Of a stretch of 64,000 nt of DNA, positions 52,092 to 59,659 are shown in pieces. This stretch comes from Acidobacteriota bacterium (GTDB lineage Bacteria; Acidobacteriota; Terriglobia; Bryobacterales; Bryobacteraceae). The notes under the pieces were generated by a model. It had not been told where the DNA came from. It saw nothing but the letters and a program-made list of their open reading frames with translations, and did not search any database. How positions within the stretch are numbered: the first letter of the stretch is position 1; each line of letters starts with the position of its first letter. Position numbers and translations under genes: made by a program. The stretch spans positions 124,001 through 188,000 of the forward strand of contig JAFDVZ010000007.1 of the NCBI GenBank assembly GCA_018268715.1, read 5' to 3'.

Positions 52092-52505
52092 TTAGGCGCT
52101 TAAGCTGATTTTCGCGCGCACACCCAGCGCATCGAGAATGCTCTGTAGCCGCTCTAGTCCCACTCCCTGATAATCGTCATCCTCGTTCCGGCTCACTACC
52201 TGCTTGCTAACGCCGAGACGGCTCGCCAGTTCCGTCTGTGAGACGCCCTTTGCGATCCGCAGTCGCACAATGAACGGCGCGATCTGATCTAAACGCTCGA
52301 GCGGAGGTATCGTAACCGAACCAGCCTTGAGAAGATCGTACTCCTCGATCTCTTCCTCCAGGCGCCGAATCATGCCCTCATAGCTGCCACGAATTGCGAG
52401 GGTCCGCTTCGGGGCCTTTTCAGTAACAACCTGCTGCTCCAAGGCTCTGCGAAAGCCCTCGATCTGCGTCATGGTCCTCGCCCTCTGTGCGTCGGTCTTG
52501 ATCAT
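52092..52505 (-). CDS. XRE-type helix-turn-helix protein (antitoxin-like)
   Basis: A 137-residue protein. The start ATG 52505 has AAGGAG seven bases upstream; ATG 52472 is an alternative. The N-terminal half is helical (YEGMIRRLEEEIEEYDLL). The C-terminal half is an XRE/Cro helix-turn-helix (FIVRLRIAKGVSQTELASRL, GVSKQVVSRNEDDDYQGVGL). The N-terminal 29 codons overlap the end of the upstream gene in another frame. Antitoxins of HigA type have the same HTH. It could repress the pair and neutralise the partner, but this is inference. Confidence 0.8.
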   Translation of the reverse strand: MIKTDAQRARTMTQIEGFRRALEQQVVTEKAPKRTLAIRGSYEGMIRRLEEEIEEYDLLKAGSVTIPPLERLDQIAPFIVRLRIAKGVSQTELASRLGVSKQVVSRNEDDDYQGVGLERLQSILDALGVRAKISLSA

Positions 52506-52968
52506 CCTGATACTCCTTCACGATCTTCACTACGCCGCGCGGCCGGCCATCCCGGTCCCGCCGAAAGAACTGGGGAAAGCCCACACCCGGCGTCGCGTCC
52601 ATCGACGGGTGAATGAAGAACTCGACGCAGTGGTCCGCCCACATCCGCCAGCGCATCTTGCGCGCTGTTGGAATGAAGACGGGTTCGAAGTCGATCCAAT
52701 AGGGGTCGATGCGGTCGAACACGCCGGGATCCGGCTCGATCCAATATCCATCGATGTCGCCGGGTTCGGGCTTCGTCGTACAGAAGCTCCCATCAATGAA
52801 GATCTCTTCAATCCCCGCCGCCCAGAAGGCCTCCACAGCAGTGCGCAGTCCATTCAGCAGCCAGCGGCGTCGACCCGAAAAGCCAAGTCGTTGCTCGATC
52901 TCGGATAAGGTCGCCACATGGTCGCCAGCGGGCAGACCGCCTGTGCTTTCATCAAATGGCGGAATCAC
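52420..52968 (-). CDS. Nucleotidyltransferase-like protein (DUF6932-like), toxin-antitoxin candidate
   Basis: A 182-residue protein. It starts IPPFDESTGGLPAGDHVAT, typical of DUF6932-like proteins. It then shows a nucleotidyltransferase active-site pattern in FIDGSFCTTKPEPGDIDGYW: Gly-Ser followed about nine residues later by Asp-x-Asp. This is the arrangement used by MNT-type antitoxins and other minimal nucleotidyltransferases. The last part is charged (DRRTEGEDHDADR). Its 3' end overlaps the XRE gene by 86 bp, so the two are made together. No membrane segment. The function is not known; toxin, antitoxin or tRNA-modifying enzyme are all possible. Confidence 0.7.
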   Translation of the reverse strand: MIPPFDESTGGLPAGDHVATLSEIEQRLGFSGRRRWLLNGLRTAVEAFWAAGIEEIFIDGSFCTTKPEPGDIDGYWIEPDPGVFDRIDPYWIDFEPVFIPTARKMRWRMWADHCVEFFIHPSMDATPGVGFPQFFRRDRDGRPRGVVKIVKEYQDDQDRRTEGEDHDADRGLSQSLGAAGCY

Positions 52969-53088
52969 CTAAGGTCATTTTTTCAGGAATATCATCAAAA
53001 GTCAACTTAAATGCTGACCTCTCGCCTTCGGGTGAAATCGAGCGCGCCTGTCATGAGCAAATGCGTTTGGTCCTGATGCGGGCCTGTT

Positions 53089-53137
53089 CTTTAATTGCGT
53101 TCGGAGAAATTAAAGGAAACGCCGCTTTCCTTTAATT
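53089..53137. promoter_or_regulatory. 12-bp perfect hairpin with alternative partner before oligopeptidase B
   Basis: AATTAAAGGAAA (53108-53119) and TTTCCTTTAATT (53126-53137) form a perfect 12-bp stem with loop CGCCGC. A third arm CTTTAATT at 53089-53096 can pair with the same AATTAAAG, so two exclusive hairpins are possible. The element lies 117 bp before the ATG of oligopeptidase B. The rest of 52969-53253 shows no gene. Confidence 0.55.
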
Positions 53138-53253
53138 CCCCCGCCGCGGGCATCCGCCGCGCGCCGGGCTTGACCGCGCTTCAGGCGCTTGGTCGCGAGT
53201 TTGCGGGAAAATGGACGGGTGAGTTTAGTTTCGCCTTCTCAGGAGTCCTGCCC

Positions 53254-55359
53254 ATGTCATTGCGCCCCTCGATTGTCGCTGGAGTTCTCGCGATGAGCCT
53301 GCAGCCCGTTTTCCCGGCTGAGCCGAATGTCGCGCCGCCGGTCGCGCCTCGCGTCGAACACCGCGAAACGCGTCACGACTCGGTGGTGGTCGATCATTAT
53401 TACTGGCTTCGCGAGAAGTCGAATCCCAATACGCTCCGCTATCTGGAGGCCGAGAACGCCTACACCGAGGCGATGACCCGCCAGGTGCAGCCGTTCGCCG
53501 ATGCTCTCTATAAAGAGATGCTCGGGCGCATCAAACAGACCGATCTCTCGGTCCCCACACGGCGCGGCGGCTACCTGTACTACTCGCGCACCGAGGAGGG
53601 CAAGCAGTATCCCATACAGTGCCGGCGCAAAGGCTCGATGGAGGCGCCCGAGGAGATTCTGCTCGATCTGAATGAACTCGCCAAGGGTCACACCTTCCTC
53701 GGGTTGGGGGCGTTCGTCATCAGCGATAACGAGAGCCTGCTCGCCTACACCACCGACGTCACCGGATTCCGCCAGTACTCGCTGCACATCAAGGACCTGC
53801 GCAGCGGCGCCACCCTTCCGGACACCGCCCAGCGCGTCACCAGCGTCGCCTGGGCCGCCGATAACGCCACCTTGTTCTACACTACCGAGGATCCGGTCAC
53901 CAAACGGTCCGATCACCTGTTCCGCCTGAAGCTGGGGACCCCGTCGCAGGCGCTGTACCAGGAAGGCGACGAGCTGTTCCGTGTCCACGTCAGCCGCACG
54001 AAGGACAAGAAGTACCTGATGCTCGACATCGGGGCCACTGACACCACCGAGGTCCGCTATCTGGCCGCGTCCCAACCGGCCGGCGCCTGGAAGGTCATCC
54101 TGGCCCGGGAGAAGAAGCACCGTTACGATGTCGAGCATCGCGAGGGGCTGTTCTACATCCGCACGAATCGGGACGCCAAGAACTTCCAGATCGTCACCGC
54201 GCCCGACAATGCGCCGGAGCCCGCCCACTGGAAGCCGTTCATCGCCCATCAGCCCGACGTGCTGGTGCAGCGGATCGAACTGTTTAAGAACTACGCCGTC
54301 GTACTCGAGAAAAGCGAGGCGCTGAACCGCATCCGCTACCACGACTTCCGCAGCGGCCAGTGGCGCTCGGTCGCCTTCCCGGAGCCGGTCTATTCGGCGT
54401 TTCCCGGCGGCACGCCCGAGTACGATTCGCAGGTCTTCCGCTACACCTATACGAGCATGATCACGCCGCCCTCGGTCTACGACTACGACATGGCGGCGCA
54501 TCGCGGGACGCTGCTGAAGCGGCAGGAGGTGCTGGGGGGGTACGACCCGGCGCAGTATGTCTCCGAACGGCTGTGGGCGACGGCGCGCGACGGGGTGCGC
54601 GTGCCGATCTCCATCGTCTATAAGAAAGGCTTCCAGCGCGACGGTAAGGCGCCGTTGTTTCTCTATGCCTATGGGTCGTACGGCTACGGCACGCCGGCGT
54701 CGTTTTCGAGCAACCGCCTGAGCCTGCTCGACCGCGGCATGGCCTACGCCATCGCGCATATCCGCGGCGGGGATGAGATGGGCGAGCATTGGCACGACGA
54801 CGGGATGCTGATGAAGAAGAAGAACACCTTCTTCGATTTTGTCGACTGCGCCGAGTTCCTGGTGAAGGAACACTGGACCACGCCCCAGCGGCTGGTGATC
54901 GAGGGCGGCAGCGCGGGCGGCCTGCTGATGGGCGCCGTCGTCAACCTGCGTCCCGACCTGTTTCGCGCCGTGCACGCGGCCGTGCCCTTTGTCGACGTCA
55001 TGAACACCATGCTGGACGCCAGCCTGCCGCTCACCGTGGGCGAGTATCTGGAGTGGGGGAATCCGAACGAGAAGGCGGCCTACGACTACATGAAGACGTA
55101 TAGCCCGTACGACAACCTGGAAAAGAGGGCCTATCCGGCCATGCTGGTCACCACCAGCCTGAACGACAGCCAGGTGATGTATTGGGAGCCGGCCAAGTAC
55201 GTCGCGCGGCTGCGCACGCTCAAGACCGACGATCGCCCGCTGCTGCTCAAGACCAACATGGGCGCGGGCCACGGCGGGGCGTCGGGCCGCTACGACCGGC
55301 TGAAGGAGAACGCCTTCGAGTACGCCTGGCTGCTGAGTGAGGCCGGCGTCGCCAAGTAG
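53254..55359 (+). CDS. Oligopeptidase B-like prolyl-oligopeptidase (S9A), exported
   Basis: A 701-residue serine peptidase. ATG 53254 has AGGAG eight bases upstream and starts a signal peptide (MSLRPSIVAGVLAMSLQPVF). Residues ~30-430 form the seven-bladed propeller beginning VEHRETRHDSVVVDHYYWLR. The catalytic alpha/beta-hydrolase domain holds Ser553 in EGGSAGGLLMG, Asp638 in SLNDSQV and His673 in NMGAGHGGASGRYD. Oligopeptidase B cleaves short peptides after basic residues; the order and length fit. Most bacterial members are cytoplasmic, so the signal peptide is a small oddity. Confidence 0.92.
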   Translation: MSLRPSIVAGVLAMSLQPVFPAEPNVAPPVAPRVEHRETRHDSVVVDHYYWLREKSNPNTLRYLEAENAYTEAMTRQVQPFADALYKEMLGRIKQTDLSVPTRRGGYLYYSRTEEGKQYPIQCRRKGSMEAPEEILLDLNELAKGHTFLGLGAFVISDNESLLAYTTDVTGFRQYSLHIKDLRSGATLPDTAQRVTSVAWAADNATLFYTTEDPVTKRSDHLFRLKLGTPSQALYQEGDELFRVHVSRTKDKKYLMLDIGATDTTEVRYLAASQPAGAWKVILAREKKHRYDVEHREGLFYIRTNRDAKNFQIVTAPDNAPEPAHWKPFIAHQPDVLVQRIELFKNYAVVLEKSEALNRIRYHDFRSGQWRSVAFPEPVYSAFPGGTPEYDSQVFRYTYTSMITPPSVYDYDMAAHRGTLLKRQEVLGGYDPAQYVSERLWATARDGVRVPISIVYKKGFQRDGKAPLFLYAYGSYGYGTPASFSSNRLSLLDRGMAYAIAHIRGGDEMGEHWHDDGMLMKKKNTFFDFVDCAEFLVKEHWTTPQRLVIEGGSAGGLLMGAVVNLRPDLFRAVHAAVPFVDVMNTMLDASLPLTVGEYLEWGNPNEKAAYDYMKTYSPYDNLEKRAYPAMLVTTSLNDSQVMYWEPAKYVARLRTLKTDDRPLLLKTNMGAGHGGASGRYDRLKENAFEYAWLLSEAGVAK

Positions 55360-55445
55360 GTCCGCGGAAGGGGCGCAAGCGGACCGAAAATCCGCCAACG
55401 GCTGCCGATAAGAAGCAAGAGCGCGGTGTAGCGCTCCTGCAAATC

Positions 55446-56588
55446 ATGAACATCGAACACATGACCTGGTCGGAGAACGCCGGGTGGCGATCCGAGCCAG
55501 AGACTCCCGTCCTGGGCGAACAGGCCCAGATTGTCCTTCTGTTCGGAGCGGCTAACCGGATGCGCGCCAGCCGGGCCTTCGAGTTGTGCAAGCAGCACTA
55601 CCCCAAGGCGCACGTGCTGGGATGCTCAACGGCCGGGCAGATCCAGGGGACCGACGTCACGCTGGACACCGTCGCGCTGACCGCGATCGCCTTCGAGCAT
55701 ACGCCGGTCAAGGTGGCGCGCGTGCGGATGAACGGTCCGGAGGACAGCTTCGAGGCCGGCCGGACACTGGTCCAGTCGCTGCCCGCCGAAGGGCTGCGCC
55801 ATGTCCTGGTGCTTTCGGAAGTGATCCAGGTGGACGCCAATCAGGTGGTGGCCGGGATCAACGCGGCGCTGCCGCCGGGGGTCACCGTGTCGGGCGGGTT
55901 TTCCGCCGACGGCGACCGCCAGCAGTTGAGCCATATCTGGTGCGACGGCGATCCGGAGCAGTCCTCGGTGGCGGCGATCGGGCTGTATGGGAATCGGGTG
56001 CGGGTGGGTTCGGCGGCGACGGGTCTGTGGGGGCAGTTCGGTCCGCTGCGGACGATTACGAAGTCCCGGGGCAATGTGCTCTATGAGCTCGACGGGCGGT
56101 CGGCGCTAGCGATCTACAAGGAGTATCTGGGAGAGCTGGCTTCGGCGTTGCCTGCCGCCGGGTTGCTGTTTCCGCTGGCCGTTTCGGTGGGCGACACGGG
56201 GCGCAGCGTGCTGCGGGGGTTGCTCAATGTGGATGAATCGACTCAGTCGATGCGCTTTGCCGGCAGCATGCCCGAGGGCTCCGAGGCGCGCATGATGATG
56301 GGGACGATTGAACGGCTGGTGGACGACACCCTGACGGCCGCCGGCGAGAGCATGGCGCCGCTGGGCGGCGTGACGCCGCAGTTGGCCATCCTGGTGAGCT
56401 GCAACGGCCGCCGCCACGTGCTGAAACAGAGGGTGGAAGAGGAAGTGGAGGCGGTGAAGGAAGTGGTGGGAGACGGCGCCGTGCTGACCGGCTTCTATTC
56501 CTGCGGCGAGATCGCGCCGATCGGGCCGGGGGAACGCGCGGAACTGCATAACGAGACGCTGGCCATCACGACACTCGCCGAAGTGTGA
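55446..56588 (+). CDS. FIST-domain sensory protein
   Basis: A 380-residue soluble protein. The N-terminal ~210 residues match the FIST_N domain ([49 protein letters not shown]). The remainder matches FIST_C ([40 protein letters not shown]). FIST proteins are believed to bind small ligands such as amino acids and to signal to kinases or chemotaxis proteins. The gene stops 4 bp before a hybrid histidine kinase without its own sensor domain, so it is most likely the detached sensor of that kinase. Start ATG 55446 is the first in frame; ATG 55461 is possible. Confidence 0.88.
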   Translation: MNIEHMTWSENAGWRSEPETPVLGEQAQIVLLFGAANRMRASRAFELCKQHYPKAHVLGCSTAGQIQGTDVTLDTVALTAIAFEHTPVKVARVRMNGPEDSFEAGRTLVQSLPAEGLRHVLVLSEVIQVDANQVVAGINAALPPGVTVSGGFSADGDRQQLSHIWCDGDPEQSSVAAIGLYGNRVRVGSAATGLWGQFGPLRTITKSRGNVLYELDGRSALAIYKEYLGELASALPAAGLLFPLAVSVGDTGRSVLRGLLNVDESTQSMRFAGSMPEGSEARMMMGTIERLVDDTLTAAGESMAPLGGVTPQLAILVSCNGRRHVLKQRVEEEVEAVKEVVGDGAVLTGFYSCGEIAPIGPGERAELHNETLAITTLAEV

Positions 56589-56592
56589 CGCC

Positions 56593-58083
56593 ATGGCGAC
56601 GTTGCACCCCCTGCTGAGGCGGCAGTTGAAGCGGCACGCCGGCGACCCATGCGCGAATCCGGAGTCGCGGGCGGCGTTGTTGGACGCCATCAGCGCCGCC
56701 TACGAGGAGTTCGACCGTGGACGCCGCATGCTGGAGCGGGCCCTGGATCTCAGTTCGCGGGAGCTGTTCCAGGCCAACTCCGAGCTGCGCGCCGACATCG
56801 AGCAACGCCAGCAGGCGGAGGAGGCGCTGCGGTCGAGCCAGGCCGAACTGGTGGACGCCAATCGCGAGTTGCAGAAGGTGAACGCGCAGCTTCGCGAGGC
56901 GCGCCAGGCCGCCGAGGCCGCCAATCGCGCCAAGAGCGATTTTCTGGCCCACATGAGCCACGAAATCCGCACGCCGATGAACGGGGTCATCGGCATGACC
57001 GATCTGCTGCTCGGCGGCGAGCTTTCGGCCGATCAGCGGGACGGGCTCGAGGTGGTGAAGAGCTCGGGCGATGCGCTGTTGCAGATCATCAACGACATCC
57101 TGGATTTTTCGAAGATCGAGGCGGGCAAGCTCGAGTTGGAGAACGCTCCGTTTGAGTTGCGCGGCACGCTGGGGGATACCTGCCAGTTGCTGACGCCGCG
57201 GGCTCGGGAAAAGGGCATCGGGCTCAACTGGGACGTGGACGACGGCGTGCCGGACTACCTGCAGGGCGACGCGCTTCGTCTGCGGCAGGTGCTGCTGAAC
57301 CTGTTGGGCAACGCCGTGAAGTTCACCGAAAAGGGGGAGGTCCGGCTGAGGGTGACGCTCGAGGCGCGGGAGGCGGGCTTGGTGCGGCTGCATGCCTGGG
57401 TGAAGGATACGGGCATCGGCATCTCCCCGGAGCAGCAGGCGCGCCTGTTCCAGTCCTTCGAGCAGGCGGATCGCTCGACGACGCGGCGCTTCGGAGGAAC
57501 GGGGCTGGGCCTGTGCATCGCGCGGCGGATCGTCGAGATGATGCGCGGACGCATCTGGATTGTGAGCGAGCCGGGGAAAGGCAGCGAGTTCCACTTCACC
57601 GCCCAGTTCGCGGCGTTGGCGGGTCGCGAGAGCGCCGCGGCCCCGGCGCATGCAACCGCGCCCGTGGGGGTCGCGACGCCGCGGCGGATTCTGCTCGCCG
57701 AGGATAATCCGATCAACCAGCGGGTGGCCTCCGCGCTGCTTACCCGCATGGGGCATTCCGTCGTGATCGCGGCCAATGGGGTGGAGGCGGTGCGCCGGCT
57801 CCAGCGCGAATCCTTCGACGTGGTTCTGATGGACGTCCAGATGCCCGAATTGGACGGGCTGGCCGCGACGCGGCTGATCCGGGAGACCGAGCGCGGGTCG
57901 CATCGACACATCCCCATCCTCGCCATGACGGCGCACGCCATGAAGAGCGATCGGGAGTTGTGCCTGGAGGCAGGGATGGACGGCTACGTCAGCAAGCCGG
58001 TTGCGCGCGACGAGCTGGCGGCGGCCATCGCGTCGGTCACCGCGCCGGCGGGTCGCCCTTCGCAGGCGCTGCTGTGCTCCTGA
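56593..58083 (+). CDS. Hybrid sensor histidine kinase with receiver domain
   Basis: A 496-residue cytoplasmic kinase. Residues ~25-110 form a coiled coil ([20 protein letters not shown]). The dimerisation and phosphotransfer domain has His123 in [20 protein letters not shown]. The ATPase part shows N box [14 protein letters not shown]1 KDTGIGIS and G2 [18 protein letters not shown]. After an Ala-rich linker the receiver has an acidic pair in [17 protein letters not shown], phosphoacceptor Asp414 in [12 protein letters not shown] and Lys in [12 protein letters not shown]. There is no membrane span and no PAS domain, so input probably comes from the FIST protein encoded 4 bp upstream. An Hpt partner is not in the window. 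Confidence 0.93.
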   Translation: MATLHPLLRRQLKRHAGDPCANPESRAALLDAISAAYEEFDRGRRMLERALDLSSRELFQANSELRADIEQRQQAEEALRSSQAELVDANRELQKVNAQLREARQAAEAANRAKSDFLAHMSHEIRTPMNGVIGMTDLLLGGELSADQRDGLEVVKSSGDALLQIINDILDFSKIEAGKLELENAPFELRGTLGDTCQLLTPRAREKGIGLNWDVDDGVPDYLQGDALRLRQVLLNLLGNAVKFTEKGEVRLRVTLEAREAGLVRLHAWVKDTGIGISPEQQARLFQSFEQADRSTTRRFGGTGLGLCIARRIVEMMRGRIWIVSEPGKGSEFHFTAQFAALAGRESAAAPAHATAPVGVATPRRILLAEDNPINQRVASALLTRMGHSVVIAANGVEAVRRLQRESFDVVLMDVQMPELDGLAATRLIRETERGSHRHIPILAMTAHAMKSDRELCLEAGMDGYVSKPVARDELAAAIASVTAPAGRPSQALLCS

Positions 58084-58120
58084 ATCGGCAAATGAGATAT
58101 AAATCTCCGCAGGAGCTTTC

Positions 58121-59635
58121 ATGTCGCTATCCCGCGGATTACTCTGCGTCCTGGCGTTGGGCGCCCTGGGCGCCGGCGAACTTCCTATCCTGACGCCGAA
58201 GCCCGGCCCCGCGCCGCGCATCAACGGCCCACGCGCTTACGGCGCGCGTCCCGGACGACCGTTTCTCTATCGAATTCCATCGACCGGCGAGCGGCCCATC
58301 CGCTTTTCGGTGGAGGGTCTGCCGAAGGGGCTTTCCCTGGACCCGAAGACGGGAATCATCACCGGAACTACGCCGGCCTCACCGGGTGAATTCAGGCTGA
58401 AATTCGAGGCGCGCAATCGTCACGGGCGGACGTCGCGGAGCTTCAAGCTGGTGGTGGGCGAAAGGCTGTCGCTTACGCCGCAGATGGGCTGGAACAGTTG
58501 GTACACGCACTACGACCACGTCACGGATCGGACCATACGGCAGGCGGCCGATGTCATGATCTCCTCCGGCATGGCCGATTTCGGCTACGAGTTCGTCTCC
58601 ATCGACGATTGCTGGGCGCGCAAGGCCGATTCGAAGAATCCCCGCCATCGCGGCGAGGCGCGCGACGCCGCGGGCGAGTTGCTGCCGAACGCCGACTTCC
58701 CCGACATGCCCGCGCTCACCGCCTATGTCCACGCCCGGGGGTTGAAGGCCGGCGCGTACACTTCGCCCGGTCCGCGCACCTGCGCGGGCTACACCGGCGC
58801 CTGGCGGCATGAGCAGCAGGACGCCCGCACCATCGCCCGCTGGGGCTTCGACCTGCTCAAGTACGACCTGTGCTCCTACAGCAAGACGCCCGGCGTCAAG
58901 ACCGCCGAGGAGGACCGCGCGCCCTACCGTCTGATGGGGCCGATTCTCCAGTCCATGCCGCGCGACATCGTGCTGAATATGTGCCAGTACGGACGGTCGG
59001 AGGTCTGGAAGTGGGGCGCCGAGGCAGGCGGCCAGAGTTGGCGCACCACGGGCGATCTGGGCCTTGAGAAAGACGCGGACCTGCCGGGGTTTTACTACAT
59101 CGGCTTCAAGAACGCCGAGCATTGGGAGTACGCCGGGCCGGGCCATTGGAACGATCCGGACTACATTCTCATTGGCGTGGTGGGCGATGCTTTCAACTCC
59201 GACAATCCGCCGCAGGCGGTGAAGCTGACGGCCAATGAGCAGTACAGCTACATGTCGATGTGGGCGCTGATGGCGTCGCCGCTGTTTTTCGGAGGCGACA
59301 TGGGACGGCTGGACGAATTCACGCTGAACGTGCTGTGCAACGCCGAGGTGATCGACGTCAATCAGGATCTGGCCGGAAAGCAGGCGCGCGTTGTGCGCAA
59401 GACGGCGGAGGAGTTTGTGCTGGCCAAGCCGCTGGAGGACGGTTCTGTAGCCGTGGGCCTGTTCAATCTCACCAAGGCGCCGCGCGACATCGCCTGCCCG
59501 TTGAAGGATCTGGGGGCGGCGGATCGGGTCCGCATGCGCGACCTGTGGCGGCAGAAGGACTCCGGCAAGGCCGCGAACAGCCTGCGGGTGAACGTCGGCG
59601 CGCACGGAGTAGCGATGCTGCGCCTGATGCGTTAG
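58121..59635 (+). CDS. GH27 alpha-galactosidase with N-terminal Ig-like domain
   Basis: A 504-residue exported glycosidase. After the signal peptide, residues ~30-110 form a putative Ig/cadherin-like domain (FSVEGLPKGLSLDPKTGIIT). The GH27 barrel starts with LTPQMGWNSWYTHYDHVTD and VSIDDCWARK. The nucleophile is Asp249 in LLKYDLCSYSKT, and the acid/base lies in GHWNDPDYILIG (Asp345 or Asp347). A short C-terminal beta domain ends in GAHGVAMLRLMR. It removes terminal alpha-galactose or related residues. It heads a three-gene glycosidase run; SD AGGAG lies about eight bases before ATG 58121. Confidence 0.93.
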   Translation: MSLSRGLLCVLALGALGAGELPILTPKPGPAPRINGPRAYGARPGRPFLYRIPSTGERPIRFSVEGLPKGLSLDPKTGIITGTTPASPGEFRLKFEARNRHGRTSRSFKLVVGERLSLTPQMGWNSWYTHYDHVTDRTIRQAADVMISSGMADFGYEFVSIDDCWARKADSKNPRHRGEARDAAGELLPNADFPDMPALTAYVHARGLKAGAYTSPGPRTCAGYTGAWRHEQQDARTIARWGFDLLKYDLCSYSKTPGVKTAEEDRAPYRLMGPILQSMPRDIVLNMCQYGRSEVWKWGAEAGGQSWRTTGDLGLEKDADLPGFYYIGFKNAEHWEYAGPGHWNDPDYILIGVVGDAFNSDNPPQAVKLTANEQYSYMSMWALMASPLFFGGDMGRLDEFTLNVLCNAEVIDVNQDLAGKQARVVRKTAEEFVLAKPLEDGSVAVGLFNLTKAPRDIACPLKDLGAADRVRMRDLWRQKDSGKAANSLRVNVGAHGVAMLRLMR

Positions 59636-59659
59636 CATCGGTTCGAGCCTTTCGAACCC

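Noticed and set aside
52047-52097. Possible integron attC-like site (imperfect hairpin and GTTAGGC) after the nitrilase gene
   Set aside because: No RYYYAAC partner was found near the gene end, the next genes face the other way, and part of the motif is the stop codon of the XRE gene.
53257-55398. A 713-codon minus-strand frame
   Set aside because: Antisense to oligopeptidase B, whose catalytic triad is intact.
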